Origin: Flammeovirgaceae bacterium UBA2338
Lineage (GTDB): Bacteria > Bacteroidota > Bacteroidia > Cytophagales > Cyclobacteriaceae
Length of the DNA stretch: 64,000 nucleotides
Reading direction: 5' to 3'
Assembly (NCBI GenBank): GCA_002344795.1
Contig: DDUM01000084.1
Coordinates: forward strand, 21,173-85,172
Numbering within the stretch: position 1 is the first letter of the stretch; each line of letters begins with the position of its first letter. The notes beneath the pieces were generated by a model. The model ran no database searches, was not told the origin of the DNA, and was given only the letters and a program-made list of their open reading frames with translations. Below, one piece after another: positions 17,774 through 26,859 of the stretch. The translations under genes and the position numbers were made by a program.

Positions 17774-18460
17774 ATGCGCGTACTATTTATTATTATCGGG
17801 ATTTCGTTTGGAGTCACTTCTGGTATTGCTCAATGCAACCAATATTATCAACTGTCTGAAGGAAGTGAATGGGAGATGGAGAGTTATAATGCAAAGGGAA
17901 AGATAACCGGAAAGCAGGCGCAAAAGGTGACTGATTTTTCTGGAGGAGCCAATTCGTTTACCGCCATAGTTCAGTCTGTGGTTTATGACAAAAAGGACAA
18001 AGAGGTAATGAAAGGCGATCTAGAGTTTAAGTGTGAAAATGGAACGATGATCGTAGATATGCGCAATTTTATCAACGAAGAGCAAATGAAGGCTTTTCAG
18101 AGTTATGAAATGCAGATCGAATCAGATAATCTTGAAATTCCAAATGACCTTTCCGTAGGACAAACATTAAAAGATGGATCGATAACAGTGACCACTACCA
18201 ATTCTCCCATACCTATGAATATGTCGGTAAACATTACAGACCGAAAAGTGGTGGCAAAAGAATCTGTGACCACTCCAGCCGGAACTTTTGAATGTTATAA
18301 GATCACCAGCAACTCCACCATGAATACAAAGATGGGCATTGGTATGACTTTCAATTTTTCTACTGTGGAGTGGATTGCTCCAAAAGTGGCAGTTGTTAAA
18401 TCTGAGTCATATAGGAATGACAAGCTGCAAGGATACACATTGCTTACAAAGAGAAATTAG
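17774..18460 (+). CDS. TapB family protein (DUF3108-like), exported
   Basis: 228 residues with a signal peptide (cleavage after GIAQ). The mature part opens CNQYYQLSEGSEWEMESYNAKGK and contains the segments SVVYDKKDKEVMKGDLEFKC and TPAGTFECYKI, followed by EWIAPKVAVVKSESY. This is the pattern of the TapB/DUF3108-like lipocalin-type fold of Bacteroidota. Role unknown; it is probably periplasmic. The gene follows the barrel-like protein by 27 bp and is convergent with the cytochrome gene. Confidence 0.7.
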   Translation: MRVLFIIIGISFGVTSGIAQCNQYYQLSEGSEWEMESYNAKGKITGKQAQKVTDFSGGANSFTAIVQSVVYDKKDKEVMKGDLEFKCENGTMIVDMRNFINEEQMKAFQSYEMQIESDNLEIPNDLSVGQTLKDGSITVTTTNSPIPMNMSVNITDRKVVAKESVTTPAGTFECYKITSNSTMNTKMGIGMTFNFSTVEWIAPKVAVVKSESYRNDKLQGYTLLTKRN

Positions 18461-18474
18461 CGGATAGGTAGAAT

Positions 18475-18600
18475 CAAACTTTACGCCTTCCGCGACTTAG
18501 CGGTAAAATTTCTAACAACTATTCCACAAAGTAACTTAAAGAGAATATTCAGCCTTCGTGCAACTTAGTGATTCAGAACACTTTGTATACACAGTTTTAG
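18475..18600. repeat. Degenerate palindromic intergenic element between convergent genes
   Basis: The region contains CCGCGACTTAGCGG (hairpin CCGC/GCGG) followed by TAAAATTTCT, and later CAGCCTTCGTGCAACTTAG. This resembles the widespread Bacteroidota intergenic text built from CCTTxGCGxCTTxGCGGTAAA units. It lies between the TapB gene and the minus-strand cytochrome gene. The pairing is weak, so this looks like a decayed copy. The family assignment is from memory. Confidence 0.4.
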
Positions 18601-18611
18601 ACGAGGATTTT

Positions 18612-19613
18612 TTATTTTGTAAAAGGCCCGTATTTGTGCCTCTCCTCTGACCAATCATCAATAAAAGGACCAAACGGATGATCTACCGGTTTTTTTGAGA
18701 TGTCTGGCCAATCATTGGACAGGTCTTTAGAAGGGTGGGGCATGGAGTTGACATAAGCAGCCACATCCCATGCTTCTTCGTCTGTCAATATTGGGGCATT
18801 GAATGAAGTCCCAAAAGGCATGTTGTATTTTACAAAACTGGCAAACTTGCTTAATCGGTATAAACCTGCACCCATGTTGTAAGTATGCTCTCCAAAAAGT
18901 GGAGGATATAGCCACTCCTGTCCATTCGGTTCCATTTCACCCTCACTGTTGGCGCCATGGCATACGATGCAGTGTTTGTCGTATGCTATCTTACCAAGAT
19001 TGGGATCAGCAGGCCTGTCCAGAAAAGCAATTTTTTTCATCCCGACACCTAACGGCACAGTGCCTTTGGGGACATCTTTACCCACCCATTTTAAGTAGGC
19101 AACCATTGCCTTCAATTCCTTATCGTTCTCATTGAGGCGGGTACCATTAAGACTCCGTTCAATGCATTCGTTCACACGTTCTTCTACATCCACCATTGTC
19201 CCTGACCGCTCCCTCCACTGTGGATAACCAGTAGCAACAGCAGCGTAGTTGAGACCAAAGATTTTTGTACCCCCATCGAGGTGACAGTTTCTGCAATTCA
19301 TCCCATTGCTGATAGGTTTTACGGATCCCTTTGGGCCAAGGTAAGCTGAGGTGTGCATGATCAGTTCACGACCATAAAGAATAAGATCACCCTCTTCATC
19401 CTTAGGGATTTCACTTAGCGAGGGTGGTTGCCAATAATTATTGCTATCAGCTTGAGAATGGCTATCGGTTTGAGAAGAGTTGGTTAATGCAGGTACACTG
19501 GAATGGAAATAGCCACCAAAGTAGAGCGAAACCAAAATCAGGGCAATTGTAAGGCCACAAAATATACCCAGTAGTGTGCTAAATCTTTTTAATACTGTTC
19601 TGGTCTCTTTCAA
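18612..19613 (-). CDS. TsdA-like dihaem cytochrome c
   Basis: 333 residues. An N-terminal membrane anchor or uncleaved signal (about residues 13-33) is followed by a Ser/Asn-rich linker. Two cytochrome c domains carry haem-attachment motifs CRNCH (Cys107-His111) and CIVCH (Cys215-His219). The surrounding sequences GMNCRNCHLDGGTKIFG, GYPQWRERSGTMVDVEERVNEC and RSLNG match the thiosulfate dehydrogenase/tetrathionate reductase (TsdA) layout. In TsdA the catalytic haem has His/Cys ligation, and Cys150 in RVNECIERSLNG sits at the position I would expect for that cysteine. It would exchange electrons between thiosulfate and a cytochrome in the periplasm. Thiosulfate specificity is inferred. Confidence 0.75.
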   Translation of the reverse strand: MKETRTVLKRFSTLLGIFCGLTIALILVSLYFGGYFHSSVPALTNSSQTDSHSQADSNNYWQPPSLSEIPKDEEGDLILYGRELIMHTSAYLGPKGSVKPISNGMNCRNCHLDGGTKIFGLNYAAVATGYPQWRERSGTMVDVEERVNECIERSLNGTRLNENDKELKAMVAYLKWVGKDVPKGTVPLGVGMKKIAFLDRPADPNLGKIAYDKHCIVCHGANSEGEMEPNGQEWLYPPLFGEHTYNMGAGLYRLSKFASFVKYNMPFGTSFNAPILTDEEAWDVAAYVNSMPHPSKDLSNDWPDISKKPVDHPFGPFIDDWSEERHKYGPFTK

Positions 19614-19705
19614 TTGTGAAATATTGAGGAGATCAAGAATACACTTCGCCTACACAATAAGCAAGCAGGCTTATACCAGCGGATTGAAGAATAAAAATTT
19701 ATGAA

Positions 19706-20179
19706 TTAAACGATTTCTTCTGTTTTTGGCGCTACGGAAATATCGGGGTTCATAATCACCCTGGATTTGATTGAATTAGAAATCAAACAATGTTTTTCTG
19801 TTTTCTCCAGAACCTTCAACGCACGGTCGCGATCCTTTTCATGAAGTAAGGTTACCCGTGGTGCTACTGCCACTTCTGTCATCTCCATTCCACCCTCTAC
19901 CTTTTCCAGTTTGCCCACAGCGTTGCATCCAAATTGAGAAAATTCGAGTTTGGAGTTCTCTGCTATGGCAAGAAATGTTGTCATGATACAACTGGCTACC
20001 GAGGCTGTGAACAAATGCTCTGGAGACCAAATTCCTGCTATTCCTTTTGGGAATTCAGGAGGGGTGGCTACTTCAATACAACCATCTCCACCGATGGAGG
20101 AATTGAGCTCAGGGGAACACATCATTCCCTTTCGGTCCTGATTCCAATTTACGTTTACGTTATAATAATGTGCATCCAT
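19706..20179 (-). CDS. OsmC family protein
   Basis: 157-residue cytosolic protein of the OsmC/Ohr thiol-peroxidase fold. The two conserved cysteines are Cys64 (SVASCIMTTFL) and Cys131 (EKHCLISNS), and SPEHLFTASVASC is the family signature. These enzymes reduce organic hydroperoxides, although many OsmC-like members lack a known substrate. It lies 92 bp upstream of the cytochrome gene on the same strand; co-transcription is possible. A TAATTTTG -7 motif is found 22 bases upstream. Confidence 0.88.
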   Translation of the reverse strand: MDAHYYNVNVNWNQDRKGMMCSPELNSSIGGDGCIEVATPPEFPKGIAGIWSPEHLFTASVASCIMTTFLAIAENSKLEFSQFGCNAVGKLEKVEGGMEMTEVAVAPRVTLLHEKDRDRALKVLEKTEKHCLISNSIKSRVIMNPDISVAPKTEEIV

Positions 20180-20201
20180 TGTGTTGTCGGTTTTAGTGAG
20201 T

Positions 20202-20209
20202 CAAAATTA
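20202..20209 (-). promoter_or_regulatory. Putative -7 promoter element (TAATTTTG) for the OsmC gene
   Basis: Read on the minus strand, this matches TAnnTTTG and lies 22 bases upstream of the ATG at 20179. No clear -33 TTG is seen at the usual spacing. Confidence 0.3.
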
Positions 20210-20329
20210 TAACGACACAGCGTATTAATGTATGATTTTCGTCATATTTAAAAATGAGTATCATCCAATACTTCTCCATTAGTTTTAGGTAATCTTTGTA
20301 GTTTGTAGGTGTTTAATTTCATAGCGAGC

Positions 20330-21997
20330 ATGGAACTTTTTTATGACCTCTCAATGATGGGAGCAGGTATTGGTTTGTTTCTTCTGGGTACTAATTTTTT
20401 AGAAGAATCACTTAGCAAACTGGCGGGCAGGTCATTCAAAGTATACTTAAAAACACAAACGAATAACAAGTTCAAAGCGGTTGCATCAGGAGCCATAGTT
20501 ACGGCAGTTTTACAGAGCAGCTCAGTAGTAAGTTTGATGGTACTTGCCTTTGTGGGGTCGGGTGTTTTGGCAATGCAAAATGCGCTGTCAGTTATTCTGG
20601 GAGCCAACATTGGCACTACCCTTACCAGTTGGATTGTGGCTACACTGGGTTTTAAAGTAAACATAGAGAGCATTGCATATCCTTTGGTAGGTATTTTTGG
20701 TATTGCCATGACGCTTTTGCGACCAGACCAAAAAGCTTTTCATTGGAGTAAATTTTTGTTTGGGTTTGGGCTTCTTTTTATTGGTTTGAGTTTTATGAAA
20801 AGTGGATTTGAGGAGATAGCCCTTGGGTTCGACTTTTCAATACTGAGCAATTATCCACTAATTGTATTTGTACTGGCCGGATTTGTACTTACCTCCCTTA
20901 TTCAATCCAGCTCCGCTACTGTGGCCATTACACTTACAGCATTAAACAGCGGAGCGATTACCTTACTCCCGGCCATGGCCATGGTGTTAGGTTCCGAAGT
21001 GGGAACAACGGTAAAACTTCTCATCGCATCAGTGAATGGGATAGCAGCTAAAAAACGAGTGGCCTTTGGTAATTTTATTTATAATACATTCATCATCATT
21101 CTTGTATTGGCAACGCTTAAACCCATCAATAGTTTCATTATCAATGTTGTTAATATTCAGGATGACCTGTTGGCATTAGTGGTGTTTCAGAGTGGTATAA
21201 ACGTGTTGGGCGTAGTACTGTTCTTCCCATTTCTCAATTGGTTTGGCAGGCTATTGAACAATATGTTTACTGGAAATGATGAGGGGGTGAAGTACATTTC
21301 TTCGGTTCCTGCTTCTGTAGGTGGAGAACTGGCCCTTGATGCACTGGCAAAGGAAACCCGCAGGTTTATGTTATTAGTCATTGACTTTGTTTCCAATTCG
21401 TTCGACTCGAATGTTAAAAGTAACATCAATCATGTTAGTGATGATTTCGATGAAAAATCAATTACTGAGAAGTATGCATATCTTAAACAGATTCATGGCG
21501 AAATGCATGCCTATGCTGTTAAGTTTAATAAGACAGGGCTGAACAGCGAAGAACTTGAGTTTCTGGATCGGATCAATGCCTCAATACGGAATAGTATGTT
21601 TGCGGCAAAGAGCATTAAGGATAGCCACTCTGACATTGATCAGTTCAAGAATTCATCTAATGATGTAAAATACCAAATCTATGCACACCGCAGTGACGAG
21701 CTAACAAAGTTTTATGAGAGGATTTCTGATTTGCTTTTAAAGCCCGAAGGATTTAATGCGTTTGAAGATATGGTTGACATTTATCACACTATTCAAAAAG
21801 GCTATACAGAAGAGCTTAATAACCTTTACAAGGAAGGAACGGAATTCAATCTTACCGATGTTGAGATATCAACGTTGATTAACTTTAATCGTGAGGTTTA
21901 CAATTCCTATAAAGCAATTGTATGGGCAATCAAGGATTACCTCCTGAGCAAAGAGCAGTCTCAGTATTTTGGAGAATTGCCAGGTTTTATAAGATGA
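20330..21997 (+). CDS. Na/Pi cotransporter family protein with PhoU-like C-terminus
   Basis: 555 residues. The N-terminal 300 residues form an inner-membrane domain made of two inverted repeats, each with the QSSS motif (LQSSSVVSLMVLAFVGSG and IQSSSATVAITLTALNSG). This is the hallmark of NptA/SLC34-type sodium:phosphate symporters. From about residue 330 a helical PhoU-like cytosolic domain follows (EELEFLDRINASIRNSMFAAKSIKD). It imports phosphate with sodium or helps phosphate homeostasis. I chose the ATG at 20330, since the GTG at 20309 only adds seven residues before MELFYDLS. No other phosphate genes are nearby. Confidence 0.88.
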   Translation: MELFYDLSMMGAGIGLFLLGTNFLEESLSKLAGRSFKVYLKTQTNNKFKAVASGAIVTAVLQSSSVVSLMVLAFVGSGVLAMQNALSVILGANIGTTLTSWIVATLGFKVNIESIAYPLVGIFGIAMTLLRPDQKAFHWSKFLFGFGLLFIGLSFMKSGFEEIALGFDFSILSNYPLIVFVLAGFVLTSLIQSSSATVAITLTALNSGAITLLPAMAMVLGSEVGTTVKLLIASVNGIAAKKRVAFGNFIYNTFIIILVLATLKPINSFIINVVNIQDDLLALVVFQSGINVLGVVLFFPFLNWFGRLLNNMFTGNDEGVKYISSVPASVGGELALDALAKETRRFMLLVIDFVSNSFDSNVKSNINHVSDDFDEKSITEKYAYLKQIHGEMHAYAVKFNKTGLNSEELEFLDRINASIRNSMFAAKSIKDSHSDIDQFKNSSNDVKYQIYAHRSDELTKFYERISDLLLKPEGFNAFEDMVDIYHTIQKGYTEELNNLYKEGTEFNLTDVEISTLINFNREVYNSYKAIVWAIKDYLLSKEQSQYFGELPGFIR

Positions 21998-22075
21998 CTT
22001 TTTGCTGGAATCGATTATTTGTTCGTAGGTATTTCTTGCGGAAATTTTTAATTTCACCACTCCTAAACTTATACC

Positions 22076-22942
22076 ATGAATGCATTTACCAGAAGTTGGA
22101 AGATCACTCAATTGACATTCCGTGTTATTAATCAGGACCGTGAACTCATTTGGTTTGCACTACTGGCTTTCATATTCTCTACCTTGTTTACAGTAGCCAT
22201 GGTAGTTCCATCGGTTCTTCCTACACTAATGGAGGAAGGGGTTTCTCAAGACTCGCTGCAGATTTTTCAATATATAATTATATTTCTTACCTATTTTGGA
22301 CTGGCTTTTATCGCCACCTTTTTTAATGTATGCGTGGTATATACAACCAAAGTCAGATTCGAAGGGGGTAATGCTACCTTTGGTCAAAGCATGAGTTTTG
22401 CGTTTACCAAATTAGGCTTGATCTTTAAGTGGAGTTTGCTGTCGGCTACGGTGGGCCTAGTACTTAAGGTATTGGACAACCTGGCTTCGAGATTGGGAAA
22501 AGGCGGACAGATAGTGGCCAGTATCCTAATAGGATTGGTAGGAATGGCCTGGAGTATCGTTAGTATTTTCGTTGTTCCTGTTTTGGTATACGAAGGGCTA
22601 GGGCCAATTGATGCAGTAAAAAAGTCAACACAAGTGATCAGGAAAACATGGGGAGAAAGTTTGATCCGACATTTTGGATTAGGACTTATTCAATTCTTCG
22701 TGTTTGTATTAATTATTGTACTGAGCTTTGGGTTGACTTACGTGCTGGCCAATGCTTTTGAAGTTATCGGACTCTTAATAGGCATAGGAGTGGGTGCTTT
22801 GCTTATGCTATTGGCAGGACTTATATTCAGTGTTGCCAATACTATTTTTAACACTGCCTTGTATGTATATGCAAACAAGAGTTTGGTGCCCACAGGATTT
22901 GATGAAGAAACTGTGAAAGATGCATTTGCCAAGAAGCGTTGA
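22076..22942 (+). CDS. DUF6159 family membrane protein
   Basis: 288 residues with about six hydrophobic segments, starting MNAFTRSWKITQLTFRVI, as typical of this uncharacterised family. The soluble loops are short: a helix at VLVYEGLGPIDAVKKSTQVIRKTWGES between membrane segments and a basic C-terminus (VKDAFAKKR). The family resembles glycerophosphoryl-diester-phosphodiesterase-like membrane domains (YciC-like). Function unknown. It starts 78 bp after the Na/Pi gene, on the same strand. Confidence 0.72.
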   Translation: MNAFTRSWKITQLTFRVINQDRELIWFALLAFIFSTLFTVAMVVPSVLPTLMEEGVSQDSLQIFQYIIIFLTYFGLAFIATFFNVCVVYTTKVRFEGGNATFGQSMSFAFTKLGLIFKWSLLSATVGLVLKVLDNLASRLGKGGQIVASILIGLVGMAWSIVSIFVVPVLVYEGLGPIDAVKKSTQVIRKTWGESLIRHFGLGLIQFFVFVLIIVLSFGLTYVLANAFEVIGLLIGIGVGALLMLLAGLIFSVANTIFNTALYVYANKSLVPTGFDEETVKDAFAKKR

Positions 22943-23043
22943 CCTGCATCTTTGGCTTTGGGTAGTCAAAATGGTTGGCCTGACCGACCCCTTGGCAGTT
23001 GTTATAAATACCGAAGCGGAGTCATATTGTTAACCTGTCAGAA

Positions 23044-23685
23044 CTACTCACTGTTCCCTAGATTATAAATTTCCTGTATCCCTTTTAATTTTTCAACAAA
23101 ATTTATTTTGAGGTCAATTAACTCACCATTTTTCACGTTAAATACCCAACCGTGCACCAGGGGATAGCCAGTAGTTAAATAGGTCTTTTGCACAGCTGCT
23201 GTTTTGATGACATTGATACATTGTTCCTCTACATTTAATTCGACCAGCCGCATGTATCTTTTTTCTTCATCTTTGATGCTGTTCAACTCTTCTTTGTGAA
23301 GCCGATAAACATCTCTCACATTTCGAAGCCAGGGATTTAGGAGTCCCAAATCCTGAGGTTGCATGGCAGCCTTCACTCCACCACAAAAATAGTGTCCGCA
23401 AACCACAATATGTTTTACCTTTAGATGGTTAACAGCATACACGATAACACTCATCACGTTGAGGTCTACATTGCTGATAATGTTGGCGATATTCCTATGA
23501 ACGAATACATCGCCCGGCTCTGCCCCCATAAGCTCTTCTGCGGTGGCCCGGCTGTCACTACATCCTATATAAAGATAGTTTGGGTTTTGCCCTTCTGCCA
23601 AGTGGGTAAAAAAATCTTCATCAGTAGCTTTCTTCTGTGCAATCCATTTTTTATTATTTTCGAAGATTTGTTCGTAGCTGTGCAT
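23044..23685 (-). CDS. can: Beta-class carbonic anhydrase
   Basis: 213 residues, cytosolic zinc enzyme interconverting CO2 and bicarbonate. Zinc ligands and the catalytic dyad are intact: Cys42, Asp44 and Arg46 in GCSDSRATAEELMG, then His98 and Cys101 in VVCGHYFCGGVKAAM. Length and motifs fit the housekeeping Can-type enzyme that supplies bicarbonate for biosynthesis. Transcribed alone and convergent with the DUF6159 gene. Confidence 0.93.
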   Translation of the reverse strand: MHSYEQIFENNKKWIAQKKATDEDFFTHLAEGQNPNYLYIGCSDSRATAEELMGAEPGDVFVHRNIANIISNVDLNVMSVIVYAVNHLKVKHIVVCGHYFCGGVKAAMQPQDLGLLNPWLRNVRDVYRLHKEELNSIKDEEKRYMRLVELNVEEQCINVIKTAAVQKTYLTTGYPLVHGWVFNVKNGELIDLKINFVEKLKGIQEIYNLGNSE

Positions 23686-23898
23686 AGATTGGTAGGTTGT
23701 GAGCCCAAGTTAAAACATTTAGTAGTTATCTGATATATTGGGTGTGAATTACATTAAATATTAACTTTAAATGTCACTGTACTGGGCGATCATTTTATGG
23801 ATGGTTTTACATAATAATCTGATCTTTTTCCTACATTTCGATTACCGGGTTTTAAATTAAGGGTGTTATCCAACTACTACTGCCTCTAATAATTTAGT

Positions 23899-25161
23899 AT
23901 GGGTTCAGGTTACAAAACGTTAAGCCAAAGACGGAGTGTTTTGATGAAACGCATTAACCTATTGGTTGTTGTAGCCACTGTTGCCTATGCATTTTTGGAT
24001 AAATACCTCGGTATTATTGTAGCACCCTATGTGTACGTGGGCTTTCTCTTGTTTGCTGCCATTAATGGGTTACTCATTCGGTACGGATATGTAGAGGTAG
24101 CCAAAGTGTTTGGACTGTTGTTGTTTAATATAATGATATTTATAATAGCCACCAGCGAACCGTTTTCCACGGGTATGTATTTGCAATATGTTACAGCTGG
24201 ATCAGTGGCATTGGCGCTCTATGGTTATGAACAATGGAAAGGTGCACTTTTTTTTGTTTTACTCTCGCTGATTCTGAATGTAATTGTATTTACCTCAGAG
24301 GTATCTTTTATACCCTGGAGAGAGGTGGATACCCAACAGGCAAATGTGTTTTTTATACTTAATACACTAATTGCTGCTGTAGTTAGCGTTTATGCATTCA
24401 TGTTTTATTCTAAAACAAATTATGAATCTGAATTGGCACTAAAGGCTAATGAGAAACTAATAAAAGCGCAAAATGAAGAGCTGTTAAAAACAAATACAGA
24501 GTTAGATCGCTTTGTCTATAGTGCTTCACATGATTTACGTTCACCACTGAGTACATTGACAGGGCTTATCAATTTATCAAAGTTAGAAACAGATGATGCT
24601 GAGAAGTCAAAGTACCTTGACTTAATGAATGAAAGAATCAGAGCCATGGATACTTTTATTAGCGAGATCATTGACTATTCTAGAAATAGCAGGGTAGCGG
24701 TAAAAAAGGAATCTGTTAATGCGAAAATACTTCTTGAGTCAATTGCTGATGACCTCCGCTATCATGCTGGCAAAGGACGTATTGCAATTCATTGGGAAAT
24801 ACCAGAAGACCTGGCAATAATAACAGATGTATCTCGTCTAAAAATCGTCTTCAGTAATTTAATCTCTAACGTCATTAAATATCATGATCCTGACAAAGAA
24901 ATATCGTGGATAAAATTAAAGGCTGAGGCGGTGTCACAACAAGTTCTGTTTACGGTTGAAGACAATGGTATTGGGATTAATAAAGAATTAAAGGGTAATA
25001 TTTTCGATATGTTTTATCGTGCACATGAGCATTCTACCGGGTCAGGGTTGGGACTGTATATTGTTAAGGAAACACTCGCTAAACTTAACGGTATGATAAA
25101 GGTTGAATCCTCTGAAGGGGAAGGGTCAAGGTTTCTGGTTACACTTCCATCCGCATTATGA
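23899..25161 (+). CDS. Membrane sensor histidine kinase (orphan)
   Basis: 420 residues. About six transmembrane helices (residues 18-170) form an integral membrane sensor. A short coiled coil (about 175-203) leads to the HisKA domain with phospho-acceptor His211 in YSASHDLRSPLSTLTGL. The HATPase domain follows with N-box NLISNVIKYHD, G1 box DNGIGI and G2 box GSGLGLYIVK. No response regulator is adjacent, so its partner is elsewhere. The signal is unknown; a 6-TM sensor without a periplasmic domain suggests a membrane or lipophilic cue (inference). Confidence 0.9.
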   Translation: MGSGYKTLSQRRSVLMKRINLLVVVATVAYAFLDKYLGIIVAPYVYVGFLLFAAINGLLIRYGYVEVAKVFGLLLFNIMIFIIATSEPFSTGMYLQYVTAGSVALALYGYEQWKGALFFVLLSLILNVIVFTSEVSFIPWREVDTQQANVFFILNTLIAAVVSVYAFMFYSKTNYESELALKANEKLIKAQNEELLKTNTELDRFVYSASHDLRSPLSTLTGLINLSKLETDDAEKSKYLDLMNERIRAMDTFISEIIDYSRNSRVAVKKESVNAKILLESIADDLRYHAGKGRIAIHWEIPEDLAIITDVSRLKIVFSNLISNVIKYHDPDKEISWIKLKAEAVSQQVLFTVEDNGIGINKELKGNIFDMFYRAHEHSTGSGLGLYIVKETLAKLNGMIKVESSEGEGSRFLVTLPSAL

Positions 25162-25195
25162 TAGAACAGAATAACTATTTCTCTACTTTTCGTTG

Positions 25196-26044
25196 CTAAG
25201 AATCAATATCTTCTTTTCTAAAAGTGAGCAATGGCAATTGTGTTTTATATGCAAGCTCTTCCGTCTTTCCAATTCCGAATAATCGATCAAAATAACTCCT
25301 GCTTTCAGGAAACATAACAAGAATATCCGGATTTGAGGATTTGATATGTCGCTCAATCTGCCCCAGAATGGTGAGCTCGTCAACATCTTTTTCTATCACT
25401 ACCCGAATGTTATCATACCCTACCTGGCTCTCCAGTTCGTTTGACAGAGTTTGTTGCTTGTTAGTTTTTTCCCCGGAATCCAAATGCAGAATTTCAATTT
25501 GCGCACCAGATTTTTTAACAAAGGGAACTATGCGCTTCAATTCATTCACCGGGTTTCTGAAATCTGATGCGTAGGATATGGTTTCAACACCTTTATAACG
25601 ATATCCCGGAGGGATGGCAAGAATTGGAATTTTGGACTGCTGTATAAGCGTGGCCGAAGTTGTTCCAAATAATTTTAGGCCTGTTCTTCCATGTGTTCCT
25701 ACAATGATAAGATCTGCATCATGCTTTTTGGCTTCAGCCAGAATGGTGTCTGAGCTTATTACTCCTGTCTTTGCTATTGGACTAATTTTGCTTCTATCTA
25801 AGGTAAACTTGCCCTTATCATAAATATCATCGATCAACTTGCTCAACTTGTCAACATTTCGTTGTACTTCGGCTTGATCTAACTTGAAAAATTCTTCCTC
25901 GCTAATTAGTGGATTGAATTTGGGTACTGGTCCAGTATGGAATACAAGCAATCCAACCTGCAGGGAGTTGGCGTAGTCAATGGCATAACGAACTGCATTG
26001 TTTCCTATTTCTGAATAATCGGTAGCGGCAAAGACTGTTTTCAT
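25196..26044 (-). CDS. Universal stress protein, tandem UspA domains
   Basis: 282 residues made of two UspA-like domains (about residues 1-145 and 150-280). The first has the nucleotide-binding signature GTHGRTGLKLFGTTSATL (G-2x-G-9x-G[S/T]). The second domain is degenerate at that site (MFPESRSYFDRLFGIG), so probably only one half binds ATP. USPs of this tandem type are common in Bacteroidota and are induced by stress or starvation. Transcribed alone; a plausible promoter lies directly upstream. Confidence 0.88.
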   Translation of the reverse strand: MKTVFAATDYSEIGNNAVRYAIDYANSLQVGLLVFHTGPVPKFNPLISEEEFFKLDQAEVQRNVDKLSKLIDDIYDKGKFTLDRSKISPIAKTGVISSDTILAEAKKHDADLIIVGTHGRTGLKLFGTTSATLIQQSKIPILAIPPGYRYKGVETISYASDFRNPVNELKRIVPFVKKSGAQIEILHLDSGEKTNKQQTLSNELESQVGYDNIRVVIEKDVDELTILGQIERHIKSSNPDILVMFPESRSYFDRLFGIGKTEELAYKTQLPLLTFRKEDIDS

Positions 26045-26056
26045 TGGTGCGATGTT

Positions 26057-26088
26057 TAAATATAGATTGATCGTGGTACCGAATGCAA
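26057..26088 (-). promoter_or_regulatory. Putative Bacteroidota-type promoter of the universal stress protein gene
   Basis: Minus strand: -33-like TTG (26088-26086), a 21-base spacer, then TATATTTA (26064-26057), one base from TAnnTTTG. This would place the transcription start a few bases before the ATG at 26044. Confidence 0.35.
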
Positions 26089-26170
26089 TATGGCTTCAAT
26101 CCATACTAAACACCAATGACTCTTACCCATGTGAATGCATGATAAAAGTCACTTTCCAGAAAGAGATGAT

Positions 26171-26806
26171 TTATTTTCTTCTACTCTTGCCTACAAATAC
26201 AGCCATCAGAATGGTGAAGAAAAGACCCAATGATCCTACAATGGTGATGATCAACCATCTTTCGAGAAAGCTGTCAATCAATACATCGTTAGGATTCTCG
26301 TTATTAACGAATAAAGGAACAGGGTCATTCACATAATACTGGGGTGTATTTGATGAAACAGTTGATTTTGTAGAATAAGTCTCATTATTCACCTCATAGG
26401 TGATTATGGAATGATATTGAGAGTCGCTGTTATCGGATGGTTCTTCTGACACAGCAACAGTACCTATTATGCGGGTGCTGTTGGAAATAAAATTCAACTG
26501 ATAAATAAATATACCCGCTGCGGCCAACAGCATTGGAACGCCAAAGAATCCAAAACCAAAGGCAATCAGACCAAAAACAGTCTGCTGACAGCCCTTTCCT
26601 TTTGTAACATGGGTTGAACTTGCCCTGGCAGCACGTTTAAAAAAATCAACAGGTGTGTGCGTCTCTTTTACGGCAAGCTTTAATAATTGCTCCGCTTCTT
26701 CTCTGGTAGCACCATGCTTTTGTTGCAATAGTTGAATGGCCTCTTCTTTTCGGCCAGCATACACCAGATTGATGAGCTCTTCCTTTATGTCGTTTGGATC
26801 GTTCAA
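26171..26806 (-). CDS. DUF3592 domain membrane protein (TTG start)
   Basis: 211 residues. The cytosolic N-terminus has a short helical motif like the C-terminal domain of ribosomal L7/L12 (GRKEEAIQLLQQKHGATREEAEQLL). Two membrane helices (about 80-105 and 183-205) flank an extracytoplasmic beta-rich DUF3592 region (IIGTVAVSEE...TYEVNNETYSTKSTV...VPLFVNNENPNDVLIDSF). No ATG is available in frame before the membrane helix, so the start is TTG at 26806. That codon lies inside a perfect 9-bp hairpin (26801-26822). A second DUF3592 protein is encoded at 37936. Function unknown. Confidence 0.68.
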   Translation of the reverse strand: MNDPNDIKEELINLVYAGRKEEAIQLLQQKHGATREEAEQLLKLAVKETHTPVDFFKRAARASSTHVTKGKGCQQTVFGLIAFGFGFFGVPMLLAAAGIFIYQLNFISNSTRIIGTVAVSEEPSDNSDSQYHSIITYEVNNETYSTKSTVSSNTPQYYVNDPVPLFVNNENPNDVLIDSFLERWLIITIVGSLGLFFTILMAVFVGKSRRK

Positions 26807-26822
26807 AGAGTTTTCTTTGAAC
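26801..26822 (-). promoter_or_regulatory. Perfect inverted repeat over the TTG start codon
   Basis: GTTCAAAGA (26801-26809) and TCTTTGAAC (26814-26822) are perfect inverted copies separated by 4 bases. The TTG start of the DUF3592 gene (26806-26804, minus strand) is inside one arm, so an RNA hairpin would hide the start, or a dimeric regulator could bind the DNA. Confidence 0.45.
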
Positions 26823-26859
26823 TCAATTTAAGAAAAGTACCCAACTTTTAAACCAGAAC

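Noticed and set aside
23899..26044. Two-component system or stress operon formed by the kinase and the universal stress gene
   Set aside because: The two genes are convergent, no response regulator is present, and nothing links them beyond proximity.
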